Both the position numbers and the translations under genes were made by a program. DNA of 12,354 nucleotides from NCBI GenBank assembly GCA_015501055.1, contig JADNYV010000936.1, positions 1-12,354 on the forward strand, given 5' to 3'. The notes under the pieces are model-generated. The model had not been told where the DNA came from and searched no databases. It saw nothing but the letters and a program-made list of their open reading frames with translations. Below, one piece after another: positions 1 through 10,211 of the stretch. How positions within the stretch are numbered: the first letter of the stretch is position 1; every line of letters starts with the position of its first letter. The stretch is from Mucidula mucida. Taxonomy: Eukaryota > Basidiomycota > Agaricomycetes > Agaricales > Physalacriaceae.

Positions 1-1975
1 TATTGCGCCTGCTGAGCCGCAGCAAGATGGACCACCTTCGCTTGCGGTTCCGCCTCCACCGCTCAGTCGCGTCCATTCTTCCCCGTCCAATTTCGAACCG
101 AATCAACCTCAATCAGCTGGTCCACATAGGACGACCTTTAGTGTCCCAAAAAGTCCCATACACCGGCCTAAATGGTCGCCTTCGCCTCGAGGTCTTCGTT
201 CAGTTCAACTCACGCTCGGACACGTTCAATATCGACCCCATACTCGCCACCGCTCCCTTCCCCACTATCCTTCTCGTTTCCGAGAGATGGCCAACCCATA
301 ACTGCATCCGTCTCTGCCCCAGAGTCCTTGTTGTCCGAACCAATGCGACCCCAAGACTAATCCTCGAAGACACGCCCGACTGCATTCGCGCAATCTCTCC
401 GTCTTCTTTCCCCGGCCCGGTTCTCTTCCTTCAACAGCGATAGCAGAAGATGGTTCCCAAGAGTTGGAGATTCCGTCTCACGTCGCGGCTCCTATCTCCA
501 ATATCCCCTCTGCCGATCCGAGTGTTAGCCGTCGGACGGACTTGCCGGACGCCTCTGGGCGCAGGCTTCACTTTTGGTGCCCGTCCGCCCAGCACCAATG
601 GCAATGTCTCAAGCGACCTGCCAATGCCACCGCACATGAGCAAATCTTCATCTTCGTCGACGAGACGAGGTCACCACCACAAGCACTCTCTCTCACACAA
701 CTTTTCTCCTTCCTTGAGCCCGGCTCACAAACATCCTCTGAAGAGCTCCTCACACAGCCCACACCATCACCCATTTCACAGTGGACACCCATCTCGCCGT
801 CCGCATCTCCGTCGACGGAGCGAGAAGAACCTGCCGAGGAGAACGTGCCCATGGGTGCCATTTCCCTAACATTCGCGCAATTTGTCCTTGGCGCGTGGCT
901 CTGGGTATGTGGGCAACAAATAGGATCCTTGGGTTGCACAGGGATGGGTTATTGGATCGTTTTTGATTCATTTGGTTTGGGACTTGGAACCGTCCTCCCA
1001 GGATGGCTTGGTCCGGGTGATAGCAAGAAACAGCGGTCACGGAGGCCGTATGGAAATGCCCGAGTGGAATCGGTCTTGATGTTTGCTCAGGCGGTATACC
1101 TGATGTTCTCGTCCGTATATGTCTGCAAAGAGACTGTCGAGCACGTTCTTTTGAGTATGGGAGGAGGAGATGGCCATCATCACCATCACGGCGACGAAGA
1201 GACTGGTTATGGCATAGAATTTCCAGTCGTGTCGATATGCTTGCACTGTGCACAGTCGTCGCGTCTGCGTTCTACTTTAACAATCATTCAAAGCTGGTCA
1301 ACGGTGAGTGTTTCATGCCTTCTCTTATTTATTGCTTATCGTTTTGTCCTGTAGTGACTGGGAACCGAATATCGTCACCAGGCGCGTTCATACGTTCTTT
1401 ATCATCCACACATCATATACATGATCCACCCCCTACGACACCATTGGCGATTATACTGTCCAACCCATACATAGCAAGCCCTCTTCTATTCGGTGGGTGC
1501 TTACTCTTAGTAGCCTCACTAGTCCCCTCGTACGTGCCTTCATCGTTCAAGTCTTCTTGTCAACTAACCGTATCACAGCTCTCAACACACTGCCTGTGAT
1601 CTCGTCATCGCCACGCTCATCACCGTCGTCACCTTCAACGTATCGTACAGCGCTTCGTTCATACTCGGGACAGTGCTCTTGCAAACGTCTCCTCCGCGCG
1701 GTGCCTCCTCCGGGCGCATGGAAGCGTTTCTGCGCGTCATGCGGGAGGTCGAGAGGCACCCTCAGGTGCTGCATCTGCCCGCGCCGCACATATGGCAGCT
1801 GACCCCGGCGGCTATGGGCAAGACGGGAGGGACGTTGATCGTCTCTTTGGAGTTGCATGTGAGGCAGGACATGCCGGACGACGATGTGTTTACGCTTACA
1901 AAGTGGGCGTACGACCGGTGTATTGGTGCGCTTGGGGGCGAGCGGGAGGTGACTGTTGGGGTTGTTAGAGGGTAG
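1..1975 (+). CDS. ZRG17: Zrg17/Cis4-type cation diffusion facilitator (zinc transporter subunit), 5' partial, with apparent frameshifts
   Basis: The gene runs in from upstream and ends at TAG 1973-1975. The first 840 bases encode a disordered Ser/Pro/His-rich N-terminus (NLSVFFPRPG near 400; HHHKHSLSHN then FSFLEPG near 680-720). The membrane domain follows: TFAQFVLGAWLWV, GYWIVFDSFGLGLG, RRPYGNARVESVLMFAQAV, a His-rich loop HHHHHGDEE, then EFPVV. Introns at 1304-1354 (51 nt) and 1530-1578 (49 nt, CTAAC branch) are clean and join FNNHSKLV, TGNRISSPGAFIRS and the cytosolic domain (GTVLLQTSP, then LPAPHIWQL). The usual HxxxD zinc site of TM2 is not seen; that position reads FDSFGLG. Family knowledge: Zrg17 is the non-canonical partner of Msc2 in ER zinc import. 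To follow the conserved protein the reading frame must change near 185-195, 349-352, 557-559, 702-705 and 1233-1237, so as it stands it would not give a full protein. CDF membership is sure; Zrg17 rather than another CDF rests on remembered motifs. Confidence 0.8.
1304..1354 (+). other. Intron in the Zrg17-type gene, 51 nt and stop-free
   Basis: Donor GTGAGT and acceptor CTGTAG, phase 1. Removing it joins ...KLVN to a Val codon and TGNRI, matching the CDF loop after TM4. The intron length is a multiple of three and contains no stop in the exon frame, so retention would add 17 residues rather than end the protein. Confidence 0.85.
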
Positions 1976-2307
1976 CTGCTTTATATTTGAGTGGTATTGT
2001 TATCATATACATATTAATCTTGCCATGCGGATTTCGACATGTGATCAGAAGCTACTTGGTCGAAGTATACGATCTGAGACCATGTCCCGCGCGTTCTTGG
2101 ATCTCGGTGCACTGTAAAGCGACATATACTCTGCTTTCTTAACCAGTTTCTGAGTATCAGCCTGTGAGATTCTCCATTATCAGCAATCGCGTCGTAAGTA
2201 TATATAGCGGGAACCAGGTCTTGTATTAGTGAAGCATTATACGTTTGAGCCTCAGTCATAGTTTATCGACATCGGCCACAACGGGGATCGTAGTAACTTT
2301 TTATACA
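1976..2307. other. Convergent 3' intergenic region
   Basis: These 332 bases lie between the stop of the Zrg17-type gene (plus) and the stop of the MFS gene (minus). The region is AT-rich just after 1975 and holds a TATATA run at 2199-2204. Short open frames here show no recognisable protein. It most likely carries the two facing 3' UTRs and polyadenylation sites. Confidence 0.6.
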
Positions 2308-4761
2308 TTAAACGGCGGACGCTTCAGTCTTGGGCGGAGGGACGGGCGGTCCAGGTAGAACAGGTGCGTATTTGGACTTGGCGCGGAGCACAGCGCCATA
2401 TCTACAGCCCCCTGTCAGACGAGCTTTGACAGTGCACCAATTTTATGAATACTTACCTCATGAACACAAAGGGAATAGGCACCATGATGAGTGCGATGAA
2501 ACCGACGAAAGAAGAGGCCCATTGGGGATTCATGGCATCGTACATCTGGTTGGAGAATAGAGGGAAGACTGCACCGAATATGCTTCGGCATACAGTGTTT
2601 GCTGAGTATCAAGTTGTGAATACAGCTGGCAAGGAGTAGAGAGTGTGTTTGTGCGGGCTTACCGGCGAGTGCAGATGCGGCGACCATGAGATAGGTATCG
2701 ATGATATAATTGAAGAAGCAGACCTAGTTGGTATTATTATGAGTTGTGTAGTAGGTTGAGGTAGGAAGAGCGCTCACATATATCGCGACGTTGGCAATTC
2801 CAATTAACCCACCAGCTAACAATGGCGCCCAATAATTGACACTGGGATAAGAGGTCCAACTACCAAAGTGTTGATTCGTCTGCGATAGAAGCAAAGTGAG
2901 AGCCCACTTACCCAAACCAGAAGAACGATATAGCGAACAACGGCGCGGCATAAAGCGAGAGGTACAACCGGGACTCGGCGGGTACAGGATGTGGCGCATA
3001 TTTCTCCACGTCGCGCTGATACATGGGATCGAATACGAACACGTACTGTGTCAGTCGGTCATCTTAGCGGTGTTGAAGTGAAAGGCAAAATAAACTTGGA
3101 TAACTCACAACCGCGACGGCCAACACCGCTCCGACCATGATAGGCAAGAAGGTGAGCCCAGTAACGCCGGCGTTGAATCCGTGCCCTCTGGCGAACACGA
3201 TGGGGAAGGCTTCGAAGAGGAGGTATAAGCATCCGTAGATGAACTGCCAGTGTGATATGTCAGAATTATGTGTGCACACAAAGGGCGAGATCCTCCTCAT
3301 ACACTCATGTAAATGGTCGTAGCGATCATCATAGGTTCTTGTACAAGCATGAGGAACGGTCGCTTGAGGACGTTTTCAACCTGTTGCGCGGGCGTTTTCT
3401 TCGATCGCTCCATCGGCGCATAATAGCGGGCATCGCCAGTTTCCGCGCGGAGCTGTTTTGCTTTATGCACGAGCAAGATTGGCCTCAACAACAAAGAGAG
3501 GTCAGCCTATTTCAATAACCTGTAGGCAAGGTTCACACTTTCACCTGTACGTTTCCGGAATGAACAGCAAGATGGCTATCAGACATGCACCTGCCTACGT
3601 AGTAGTAGTAGTAATTCTAGTCATGTGAGACTGGTTGGATTACTCACAAACATCATCAAAACCCAAAACAGCCACCTCCACGACGCGCCACCGACAGATA
3701 TGAATCCTGCCACGGTTGGCCCCAAGGCAGGACCAGCAAACGGCGCCGCGACGAAGATGGCCAAGGCTTTCCCGCGATCCCGCGTTCCCCAGATGTCAGA
3801 AATCACAGCACTGTCACGGTATCATTCAAAGTACATATTAAGATAGCCCTAGTAGAGTGCTCAATACACATACCCAGAGTTGGTGAGCGGACCGGCGGCA
3901 AAGACTCCACCGAAGAATCGAAGGACGAGTAACGAGCCCGTGTTGTCCGCGAGCGCCATTCCCATTTGAAAGAACTACATAAATGCCGTGACTAGATGTG
4001 GCGTACCGTCAGGACGGGACGCACCATGTACACCGTAAACGTTACCACGAAGATGGGTTTTCTGGGATTGGCATTTTGTCAAACGATCATGGAGACGAGC
4101 TTGGATCTGTGGAGTCGTCGGCATGGGAGAATGAACGAAACTGGTTACTGCTTACCTATCTACCTGCCAAATTCTTCGGATAACGGGCCCCATAATAATG
4201 GACTGTTTTTCTGGTTAGTGGTTTATCGAAAAGCGTTGGCTGGTCAGAGACAGACCCGACGACAAAGCCAGCGACGAATAGAGAGATGACAAGCACTCCG
4301 ACTTCTTGTCCAAAGCCGTATTGCTGTCTTAGATCAGCAACGATACCTGCCGCTACAGAGGAACGCGTGTGTATCAGTAGAGACAAGTAGTCAATTCAAG
4401 AGAGGCGCACGTGCGGCGCTAGCAAAAGTCCTGGAAATTTGACGGTCAGTACTACTCTAACTCGTACCCGTTGTAGGTGTGCAACCTACACGTTCAAGAC
4501 TAGGATACCACAAATGTTGGTGATGAACCATTTCCTTAGTCGAGACCAATTCTGATGAGTGAGATACGACGTACTCAGAGTCGCAATAGTGAAGTACAAT
4601 CAACGACGTACTTGCGGATTAATTGAATCATCCTGCGTCAGCTGGACGAGAAACGGGTCGACTGCACTAGTAGAGTTCAATTTCTTCTCCGGCTCTGATT
4701 CTGGTACGAGGATCGTCGAGTGGTCTGAAATGGCAGAGTGCACACTAGCAGGGAAGGACAT
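2308..4761 (-). CDS. MFS transporter, DHA1 drug:H+ antiporter type (multidrug/polyamine exporter-like)
   Basis: A complete 16-exon gene encoding 516 aa; all 15 splice phases agree with no frame break. Exons from 5' to 3': 4761-4612, 4551-4490, 4430-4411, 4352-4256, 4202-4164, 4061-4025, 3974-3874, 3810-3648, 3594-3545, 3483-3303, 3243-3109, 3045-2912, 2859-2778, 2723-2663, 2601-2457, 2401-2308. The start is the first ATG after an in-frame TAA. The protein has an acidic cytosolic N-terminus (VDPFLVQLTQ), then NWS..RKW before TM1, the loop 2-3 signature GPLLWGPLSEEFGRKP, TM4 LRFFGGVFAAGPLTNSG, the antiporter motif C-like GPALGPTVAGF, a central loop (RYYAPMERSKKTPAQQ) and a cytosolic tail with SKYAPVLPGPPVPPP. 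About 12 membrane helices are expected. The family sits in the fungal plasma membrane and expels drugs, polyamines or other small molecules by proton exchange; the substrate cannot be told from sequence. No secondary-metabolite cluster adjoins it. Confidence 0.95.
4411..4430 (-). other. 20-nt microexon (exon 3) of the MFS gene
   Basis: Exon 3 is only 20 nt, between introns 4431-4489 (59 nt) and 4353-4410 (58 nt). Its phases (2 in, 1 out) are exactly those needed to join ...ILVLNV to TFASAAP and AGIVADL. Without it the reading frame is lost. The donors are GTAGGT for the upstream intron and the weaker GTGCGC for the downstream one. Confidence 0.85.
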
Positions 4762-5539
4762 GATCCAAGCGTCATCCTCGAGAATTTCCGAGGAGAATAC
4801 TTAACAGAAACTCGTTAAATGTCCGCATGTAATGCAGTTGACGCGGAGGAGGTCTGGGGAGCGCATGCCATTCTCAATAGAGAAGACGATCTGTCGATCC
4901 TCTGCGGATCGTTGGGACAATGGCGACCGTTGCAAATGAAGATGATTGATGATTCACCTCAAGGACGCAAGGGTCCTGCGCTTTGTTTTGCATAGCGCGT
5001 TGTACAACTTTGCCCCTTCATCTGATTGATATCGTCTTTTGCACGCGAAGTCGCTCTTTCACGAGTCGACGAAAGCTCGTTCTGTAAAAAAACAGCTACG
5101 TTCAAGTTAGCCGTTATCCGGTCCAGGAAGGTTCCGATAATGAAAGCATTCGCCAAGCCACAAAATTCAAAACCCGTTCTGTCGTACATGTACTGTGAAA
5201 GCAGCGGAATGGAGCACGGAACGAACGTTTGGCGTTAACTGAACGCGACGCCAGGACGCGTTTCCGAAAACGCACTGTCATTACTCGGGTCTCAGTGCTT
5301 GATACGTGGGTCCAACTCTCTGTTGATTCAATGGGATCGAAAGGCGTAGGAAACTGAATAGCGAGCTACTCAACTCCATTCGAGTGTAGTTCAAATTGAT
5401 TGGGAATAATCCTTCGCTCGCTCTCGACTGACTTGAACATACACTGCCTTGAAAATCCCGCTGCTAGTATCAGACGCAAGCATTCAGGGCCTCGGGAAAA
5501 TCAAGAATGGAAAAAGGCACCCGTCTATAATAGTCTACG
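4762..5539. other. Long gene-free region upstream of the MFS gene
   Basis: These 778 bases lie between the MFS start and the 3' end of the F-box gene, both on the minus strand, so the region holds the MFS promoter and the F-box 3' UTR. The longest open frame (5189-4959, minus, 76 codons) has no recognisable motif and no convincing splice partners. A CCAAT element (minus strand, 5399-5403) lies about 640 bases before the MFS ATG. I see no RNA gene or repeat. Confidence 0.5.
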
Positions 5540-6800
5540 CTATGTATGTTTAGAGGCCTGCGAAAGCTGAATGTTCAGGAGAATGACTTGTAGAGAGGAA
5601 GACGTACTTTGCGTGACCATCCGCAACCTGTTTCGCTTTCGTAGACCAAGGAACGCACTCCAGATCACATCCTCAGAAACGTGAGGTTGAACGGCGATGA
5701 TTGTGACCAGGATGTCGAGCTTGGATAACACGGTATCTAGCTCGTGGCAGACATCATGGTCCAAGCCAATCATAGCGATCTCTAGGACAACCTCCTTCAA
5801 CGATCTAGTGTCCGACGATTTGAAGACCTCAGCCCACCAGCTGATTATATCGGAATGATATGAAGGCAAATCGGACATGACGCGTGTGGTGAGGAAGACA
5901 CGTTGGACTTTCGAGAGAGAAATCAAGTCGCTTTGCTCTTGTGGGTAAGAGGACAGTTAATGTCTGCTGCATGCTTCAAAATCCAAATGAAAACTCACGT
6001 CGAATGTAACCTGGGCCATACGAGACCCTTTTGAGACTGGGCAGGCCCAGAAAATCGTGAATCGGAGCATTATTCCACCACCAAGAGGTGAAAATGGATA
6101 TATCCTCTAGTTCAGAGATGCCTATAGGCGTGCGGGCTTGCTGTAAGGCCAGAAGCGTATCCGTAAGAACGGATGGTCCGAGAGTCAAAGATAGAGAATT
6201 GAGGTGGCATTGAGGAGGTATGACCTCGTCTACGCGTTCCTCGGGCAACTGAGCATGACACTCAATGGCAATCATCGTGAGGTGCTTCAAATTTGTGCCG
6301 CCACACAATGACGTTAGTGCTTCCGCCATGTCGACGGGAAACAGCAACGAGTTGACCTCCAACCTCATCGCCCGTGATGTGATGCATGTTAGGGCACGCC
6401 GGATATCCATCGGAATGTATCCCCAGTGCGCTCTTCCGCTTCCGCGAAGAGTTACGTCTCTAATATGAACAAGGGAAGAGAACACTTCCCCTGCGGTCCG
6501 GAGATCCTGAATAGTAAGAGAGGCCAATCCTCGCAGGTCGACAACAAGATCCTTGACCAAGAGGGATAGATCTGGCGAGGACTGGAGCAATGTGTGAAAA
6601 TGAACGACTGTGTGTGTGATGATAGTGCCAGATCTGTCGAAAACAGGTTGCAGCATCACGCGGGAAAATATGCGAGGACGGGCAAAAGCGCGCCAAGTTC
6701 GATCCACCGCAGCGCAACATCGCAGAGATGATATGTCTTGCGGGGTGTCCAGCCAGGAGAAGATCAAATCAACAATTTCGGGTGGAAAGTCGTTCTCCAT
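5540..6800 (-). CDS. F-box domain protein
   Basis: Exon 1 is 6800-5999 and exon 2 begins at 5937, after a 61-nt intron (donor GTGAGT, branch TTAAC, acceptor AAG). The frame is open throughout, giving 399 aa if exon 2 is read to TAG at 5540. The N-terminus is a typical F-box: FPPEIVDLIFSWL, residues 5-17, then SLRCCAAVDRTW and a RPRIFSRV segment. The rest has Leu-rich stretches (LRLEVNSLLFP, LKHLTMIAI, LNSLSLTLGP) like the irregular LRR-type tails of mushroom F-box proteins. F-box proteins bind Skp1 in SCF ubiquitin ligases, and the tail selects the target, which is unknown here. A GTACGT donor at 5607 with an acceptor at 5558 (50 nt) may remove part of the tail, ending the protein at 5550 instead (about 379 aa). 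An in-frame upstream exon is described separately. Confidence 0.85.
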
Positions 6801-6802
6801 TT

Positions 6803-6849
6803 CTATCGGCGTGTTAGTACCAGCGGAAAAGGAAAAGCTGTTGGCTTAC
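6803..6849 (-). other. Intron just upstream of the F-box ATG
   Basis: A 47-nt intron with donor GTAAGC, a perfect TACTAAC branch site and acceptor GATAG, ending two bases before the ATG at 6800. It implies a transcribed upstream exon (about 6850-7012), either 5' UTR or coding. Confidence 0.75.
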
Positions 6850-7012
6850 TGTTGGTCAAGGTACAAAACTCGATGAGAGGAAGCTGCAAGGTAGGATCTG
6901 GGAAGCACACCAGTGTACGTAAAGGGTCCGCAGCCAGGCTGCATATCCCCACGAAGACTGAGCTCCCGGTAAAAGTCCCGTTAACAGTTAAGTATAAATT
7001 AGAAGATCGCAT
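6850..7012 (-). other. Upstream exon of the F-box gene: 5' UTR or 54-codon N-terminal extension
   Basis: Read from ATG 7012, this 163-nt stretch is open, and splicing at 6849/6802 joins it in frame to the F-box ATG (A|AA = Lys, then MENDF). The encoded residues match no motif I know. An AT-rich, TATA-like stretch (minus strand, around 6991-7000) lies inside it, which favours promoter or UTR over coding sequence. I keep 6800 as the start, since the F-box begins within five residues of it. Confidence 0.4.
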
Positions 7013-7479
7013 TCAACGAAGTCAATGAAAAGAGGCTGTGCCAAGAAGGGAGACTGGGGACAGGTAGTAACACGCGGTCCGCAAGTTAGGTCCACGCATG
7101 CAAAGGAGTGGCGTCAGTAAAAATGATAAAGATCTGGGCGTCTGTGGTCAACGGACGTCTCCAAACATTTGAATGCCCGAATGCGAGTAGCTCAAAGGAA
7201 AGGGATGAGGAAATCATGGACGGTGTAGTAGTAACATAGTGTGGAAGAGGAACGGCTTGGGAACGGCTGTCAAATTCGCGCCAAAGATGGACGATGGAGG
7301 AGTGATGTACTGACTCCAAGATCGTAGATTTTCGACTGATCAGGCAGAATCTCTAAAACGTTCTAGACGCATGCTAGCTATCTTGATGCGTTAATTCAAT
7401 TCAGTGTGAAAAGGGTATCATAGATATCGACAGCACATGCGATGTTGCCAACTTTGTATTGTATAAACAATGATAGCTT
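7013..7479. other. Intergenic region between the F-box gene and FOL1
   Basis: Both flanking genes are on the minus strand, so this holds the F-box promoter and the FOL1 3' UTR. A 77-codon minus-strand open frame (7319-7086) shows no domain or splice support, so I call no gene. Confidence 0.5.
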
Positions 7480-10211
7480 TTACCATATAAGATCAGCCAC
7501 GCGAAGAACATCAGCCATCTCTTGCACATCATGTACACGAACAACGGAGGCCCCCTGTTGCACTGCACACGCCACGGTTGCGGCAGTCGCTAACGTACGC
7601 TCTTTCGGCGACGTTGTCCTTCCGTCCTGGGCTAAAATGGTACCCAGAAACGACTTGCGCGACGAACCGATGAGACAAGGATATCCCGCCAAAGGGTTTG
7701 TTCTCCTCGCGGTATCTACGAGCACATGGTGAGCTTGAATGAACAGCATAACAAAGGTTACAGACCAGGCCCAATATGCACATCCGCGGTGACAGACGCA
7801 GCCTCTCGCAAAACCTCAAGGTTTCCTTCGACTGTCTTACTGAACCCTACACCAGGATCGATCATAATCATCCACCGCCGAACACCTCCTGGTCCCCGTA
7901 CGATCTCTTCGACCTTTCGGCCCAACTCCACCCGTACTCCTTCGACAACGGAATGATCTGCGCCAGCATATAAGCACTCGCTATAGTCTTTGTTCGAGCC
8001 AGCATCTCCCCTTGAATGCATAAGCACAACAGGAACAGCAAACTCCCTCGCCGTAGCCTTCATCCCCACTATATATTTCCTAGCGGCCTCCAATTCTTTA
8101 GTTTCGGTAGATGGGTAAGGGTAACACGTAGGGCCAGTAAACGAATACACATCGTTGATGATATTTGCGCCTGCGAGAATGGCAGCCCGAGCGACGTCCG
8201 GTCGGAAGGTATCCACGCTTATCGGGACCGATGCAATGCTTACATCCCCACGAATCCCAGAAACGACCGGAACGACACGATCGATTTCATCTTGAACCGA
8301 CACAAAAGCGGCGCCTGGACGCGTAGAGTATCCCCCAATGTCTAAGATGTCTGCACCATCTTGGACAGCGCTCTTGGCAAAGATCATTGCAGTTGGAAGG
8401 CTCTCATGATCAGAACCATCGGAGAATGAGTCGGGCGTCGTGTTCACGATTGCCATGAGACGTGTTTTTGCAACAAATCTGTTGCGGTGCCCATCGTTTG
8501 CTCGAGATGGGGTGTATCCAGTGGCAGAGTGTGGATGGAACAGGTTGAATTGAAGGGAAACTGGGGATTGATCTGACAATGGAAACTTGGGAACAGGCAT
8601 GACCTTGCGAAGGGAGGGATCAGCCGCCACTTTGCTGAGTAGCATGCTAATGGCCTGTCTCTTAACGGGATGAATGAAGTCGGGAATCATGCTTTCAATA
8701 AATATTTAATAAGATACCATTATCAAATGGAACACTCACTCATTCAGTGGCCGAAGGACAAATTCCCGCTCGCACATTCGGGGATGGGGTACAACAAGAT
8801 GTCCCTCAAGGTTTTCAAGACCCGCTCGTGCATCAAGTGCTCTTGTATCTATGACCGCGTTGTTGAAGAACACGATATCAAGATCCACTGCTCGAGGCCC
8901 GTTGCGTATCGATGGAACACGGCCAACGGTTGTTTCGATGCACTTCAACAGGCGGAGAAGTTGAAGAGGTGGAAGATCCGTTTCGATCTTTCATTTCATA
9001 AGGCCGCGCTTCCAAAGGAATGAATAAATACACACCATGCACGCGCCGTTGATGAAACTTGGTTGATCTTCGACGTACATGGGAGTACTTTCATACAGAA
9101 AACTGGTGTTGACAATGTCCACCTTGCCAGCAACATCTTTGAGTATTTCGTTTGGGACTTCAAGTAAACGAAGTGCGAATTCTATGTTATGAAAACTATC
9201 GCCGAGGTTGGATCCAAAGGCAATGGCAGCCGTAGACACGTCATCACGGCACCAGCCTGGATAAAAGAAGTCAAATGAGAATAGGACTTGATCATGAGGG
9301 GAAAGTACCTGCATTTTATCGTTGGTCGTGAAGTGCGTTGGATAGTCTGAGATTGTACGGGATATCTCGACTTCAGATGCAGAGGCGAAAACCAGAGCGA
9401 ACGGCTTTGACACTTTGACCGAAACAGTCGGAAAAACCGCAGGAGATTGTCGATTTATTTCTTTCAGTGACTCCACGGCCGCGTACGATGCTAAGGCCTC
9501 CAACGTCAGATATTCAGTGTTGCCGACATTCTGTGCAGACGACATCAGCATTTGAACAAGAGAAAATAGAATGTCTAACCTCATACATCCTTCTAACCAC
9601 AGCCCGTGTATCTAGAGACTCCCCAGCCTCGAATAGCCCGACATGATCCTCGATGGAGAGGTGTACCCGAGCTACTTGCTTCTCAAGTCGTTCGCTCGCA
9701 TTAACACCAATGATAGCATGACAGTCAATATCTTCTAGGGTATGTCTGAAAGTGCCTAATTTCCATGTAGACTGATCCTGTCTTTGCGCACTGGACTCGA
9801 AGACCAATGCCGAGAGCAGTGGATAGGCGCTTTGATCTGGACGACGCTGATGAAGGCCTCATCAAAAAGGGAGGTAAAAGGAGCTTCGAGCAGGAGGCCA
9901 TCATATATGTGCCGCGATATGTGTTCCAGAGATGCAAATGCAGGAGCTCCAGATATTGGACTAAGTAAAGTGCGCAACGAAGACGCGATCGCTGAATAGT
10001 TTATTGAGCTATTCAGATCATCGTGGTCCGCGGAGTACTTTATGTCGGTGGGAATCGATACAGTGAGGGATATCGGTTGAAGGACGGGCTTGCCGGCTTC
10101 TTTGGATGGCCAACGAGCACCAGAATAGAGGAGGACGTCGACAGCCAGATCCTTGACGCGAATCCAATCTTTTCTACATGAGAACTCTGAGTAAATTACG
10201 AGGAAAGTCAT
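7480..10211 (-). CDS. FOL1: Three-function folate synthesis protein: dihydroneopterin aldolase / HPPK / dihydropteroate synthase
   Basis: It carries out three successive steps of tetrahydrofolate synthesis. Exons: 10211-9580, 9530-9036, 8987-8740, 8691-7766, 7715-7480, about 845 aa. Domain order is two tandem FolB-like aldolase domains (DWIRVKDLAVDV; then WKLGTFRHTLEDI, CHAIIGVNASERLEKQ, TLEALASY), then HPPK (AIAFGSNLGDSFHNIE, NTSFLYESTPMYVEDQP, the Mg-binding GPRAVDLDIVFF, VVPHPRMCERE), then DHPS (IVNTTPDSFSDGS, DILDIGGYSTRPGA, ISVDTF, NIINDVYS, LMHSRGD, IDPGVGFSK, GSSRKSFLGT, end ADLIW). Introns are 49, 48, 48 and 50 nt. Exon 1 is one base short: the frame must change near 9826-9827 between QIKAP and LLSALVFESS. 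A possible further intron at 9257-9308 is discussed in the findings. The start at 10211 is the ATG nearest the first domain, but a short upstream exon is possible. DHPS is the sulfonamide target. Confidence 0.95.

Noticed and set aside
450..869. Plus-strand open frame rich in His and Ser as a separate gene
   Set aside because: It is one of three frames through the Zrg17-type N-terminus; only its part from about 557 to 702 matches the expected protein, the rest being a frame-break artefact.
568..939. Minus-strand open frame opposite the Zrg17-type gene
   Set aside because: It is antisense to a conserved coding region, has no recognisable domain and owes its openness to the GC-rich plus-strand codons.
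1174..1188. His-tag-like run of His codons
   Set aside because: It lies in the loop before TM5, where CDF proteins usually carry His-rich loops; there is no vector context.
3600..3612. Short TAG/GTA triplet microsatellite
   Set aside because: About four copies inside an MFS intron; too short to be notable.
4559..4804. 81-codon plus-strand open frame
   Set aside because: It is the shadow of exons 1 and 2 of the MFS gene, whose minus-strand translation and splice sites are well supported.
4959..5189. 76-codon minus-strand open frame upstream of the MFS gene
   Set aside because: No motif, no splice partners and no convincing codon pattern; likely chance.
7758..8690. DHPS as a separate gene starting at ATG 8690
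   Set aside because: A clean 48-nt intron (8692-8739) joins it in frame to HPPK, with the ATG as an internal Met of the fused protein.
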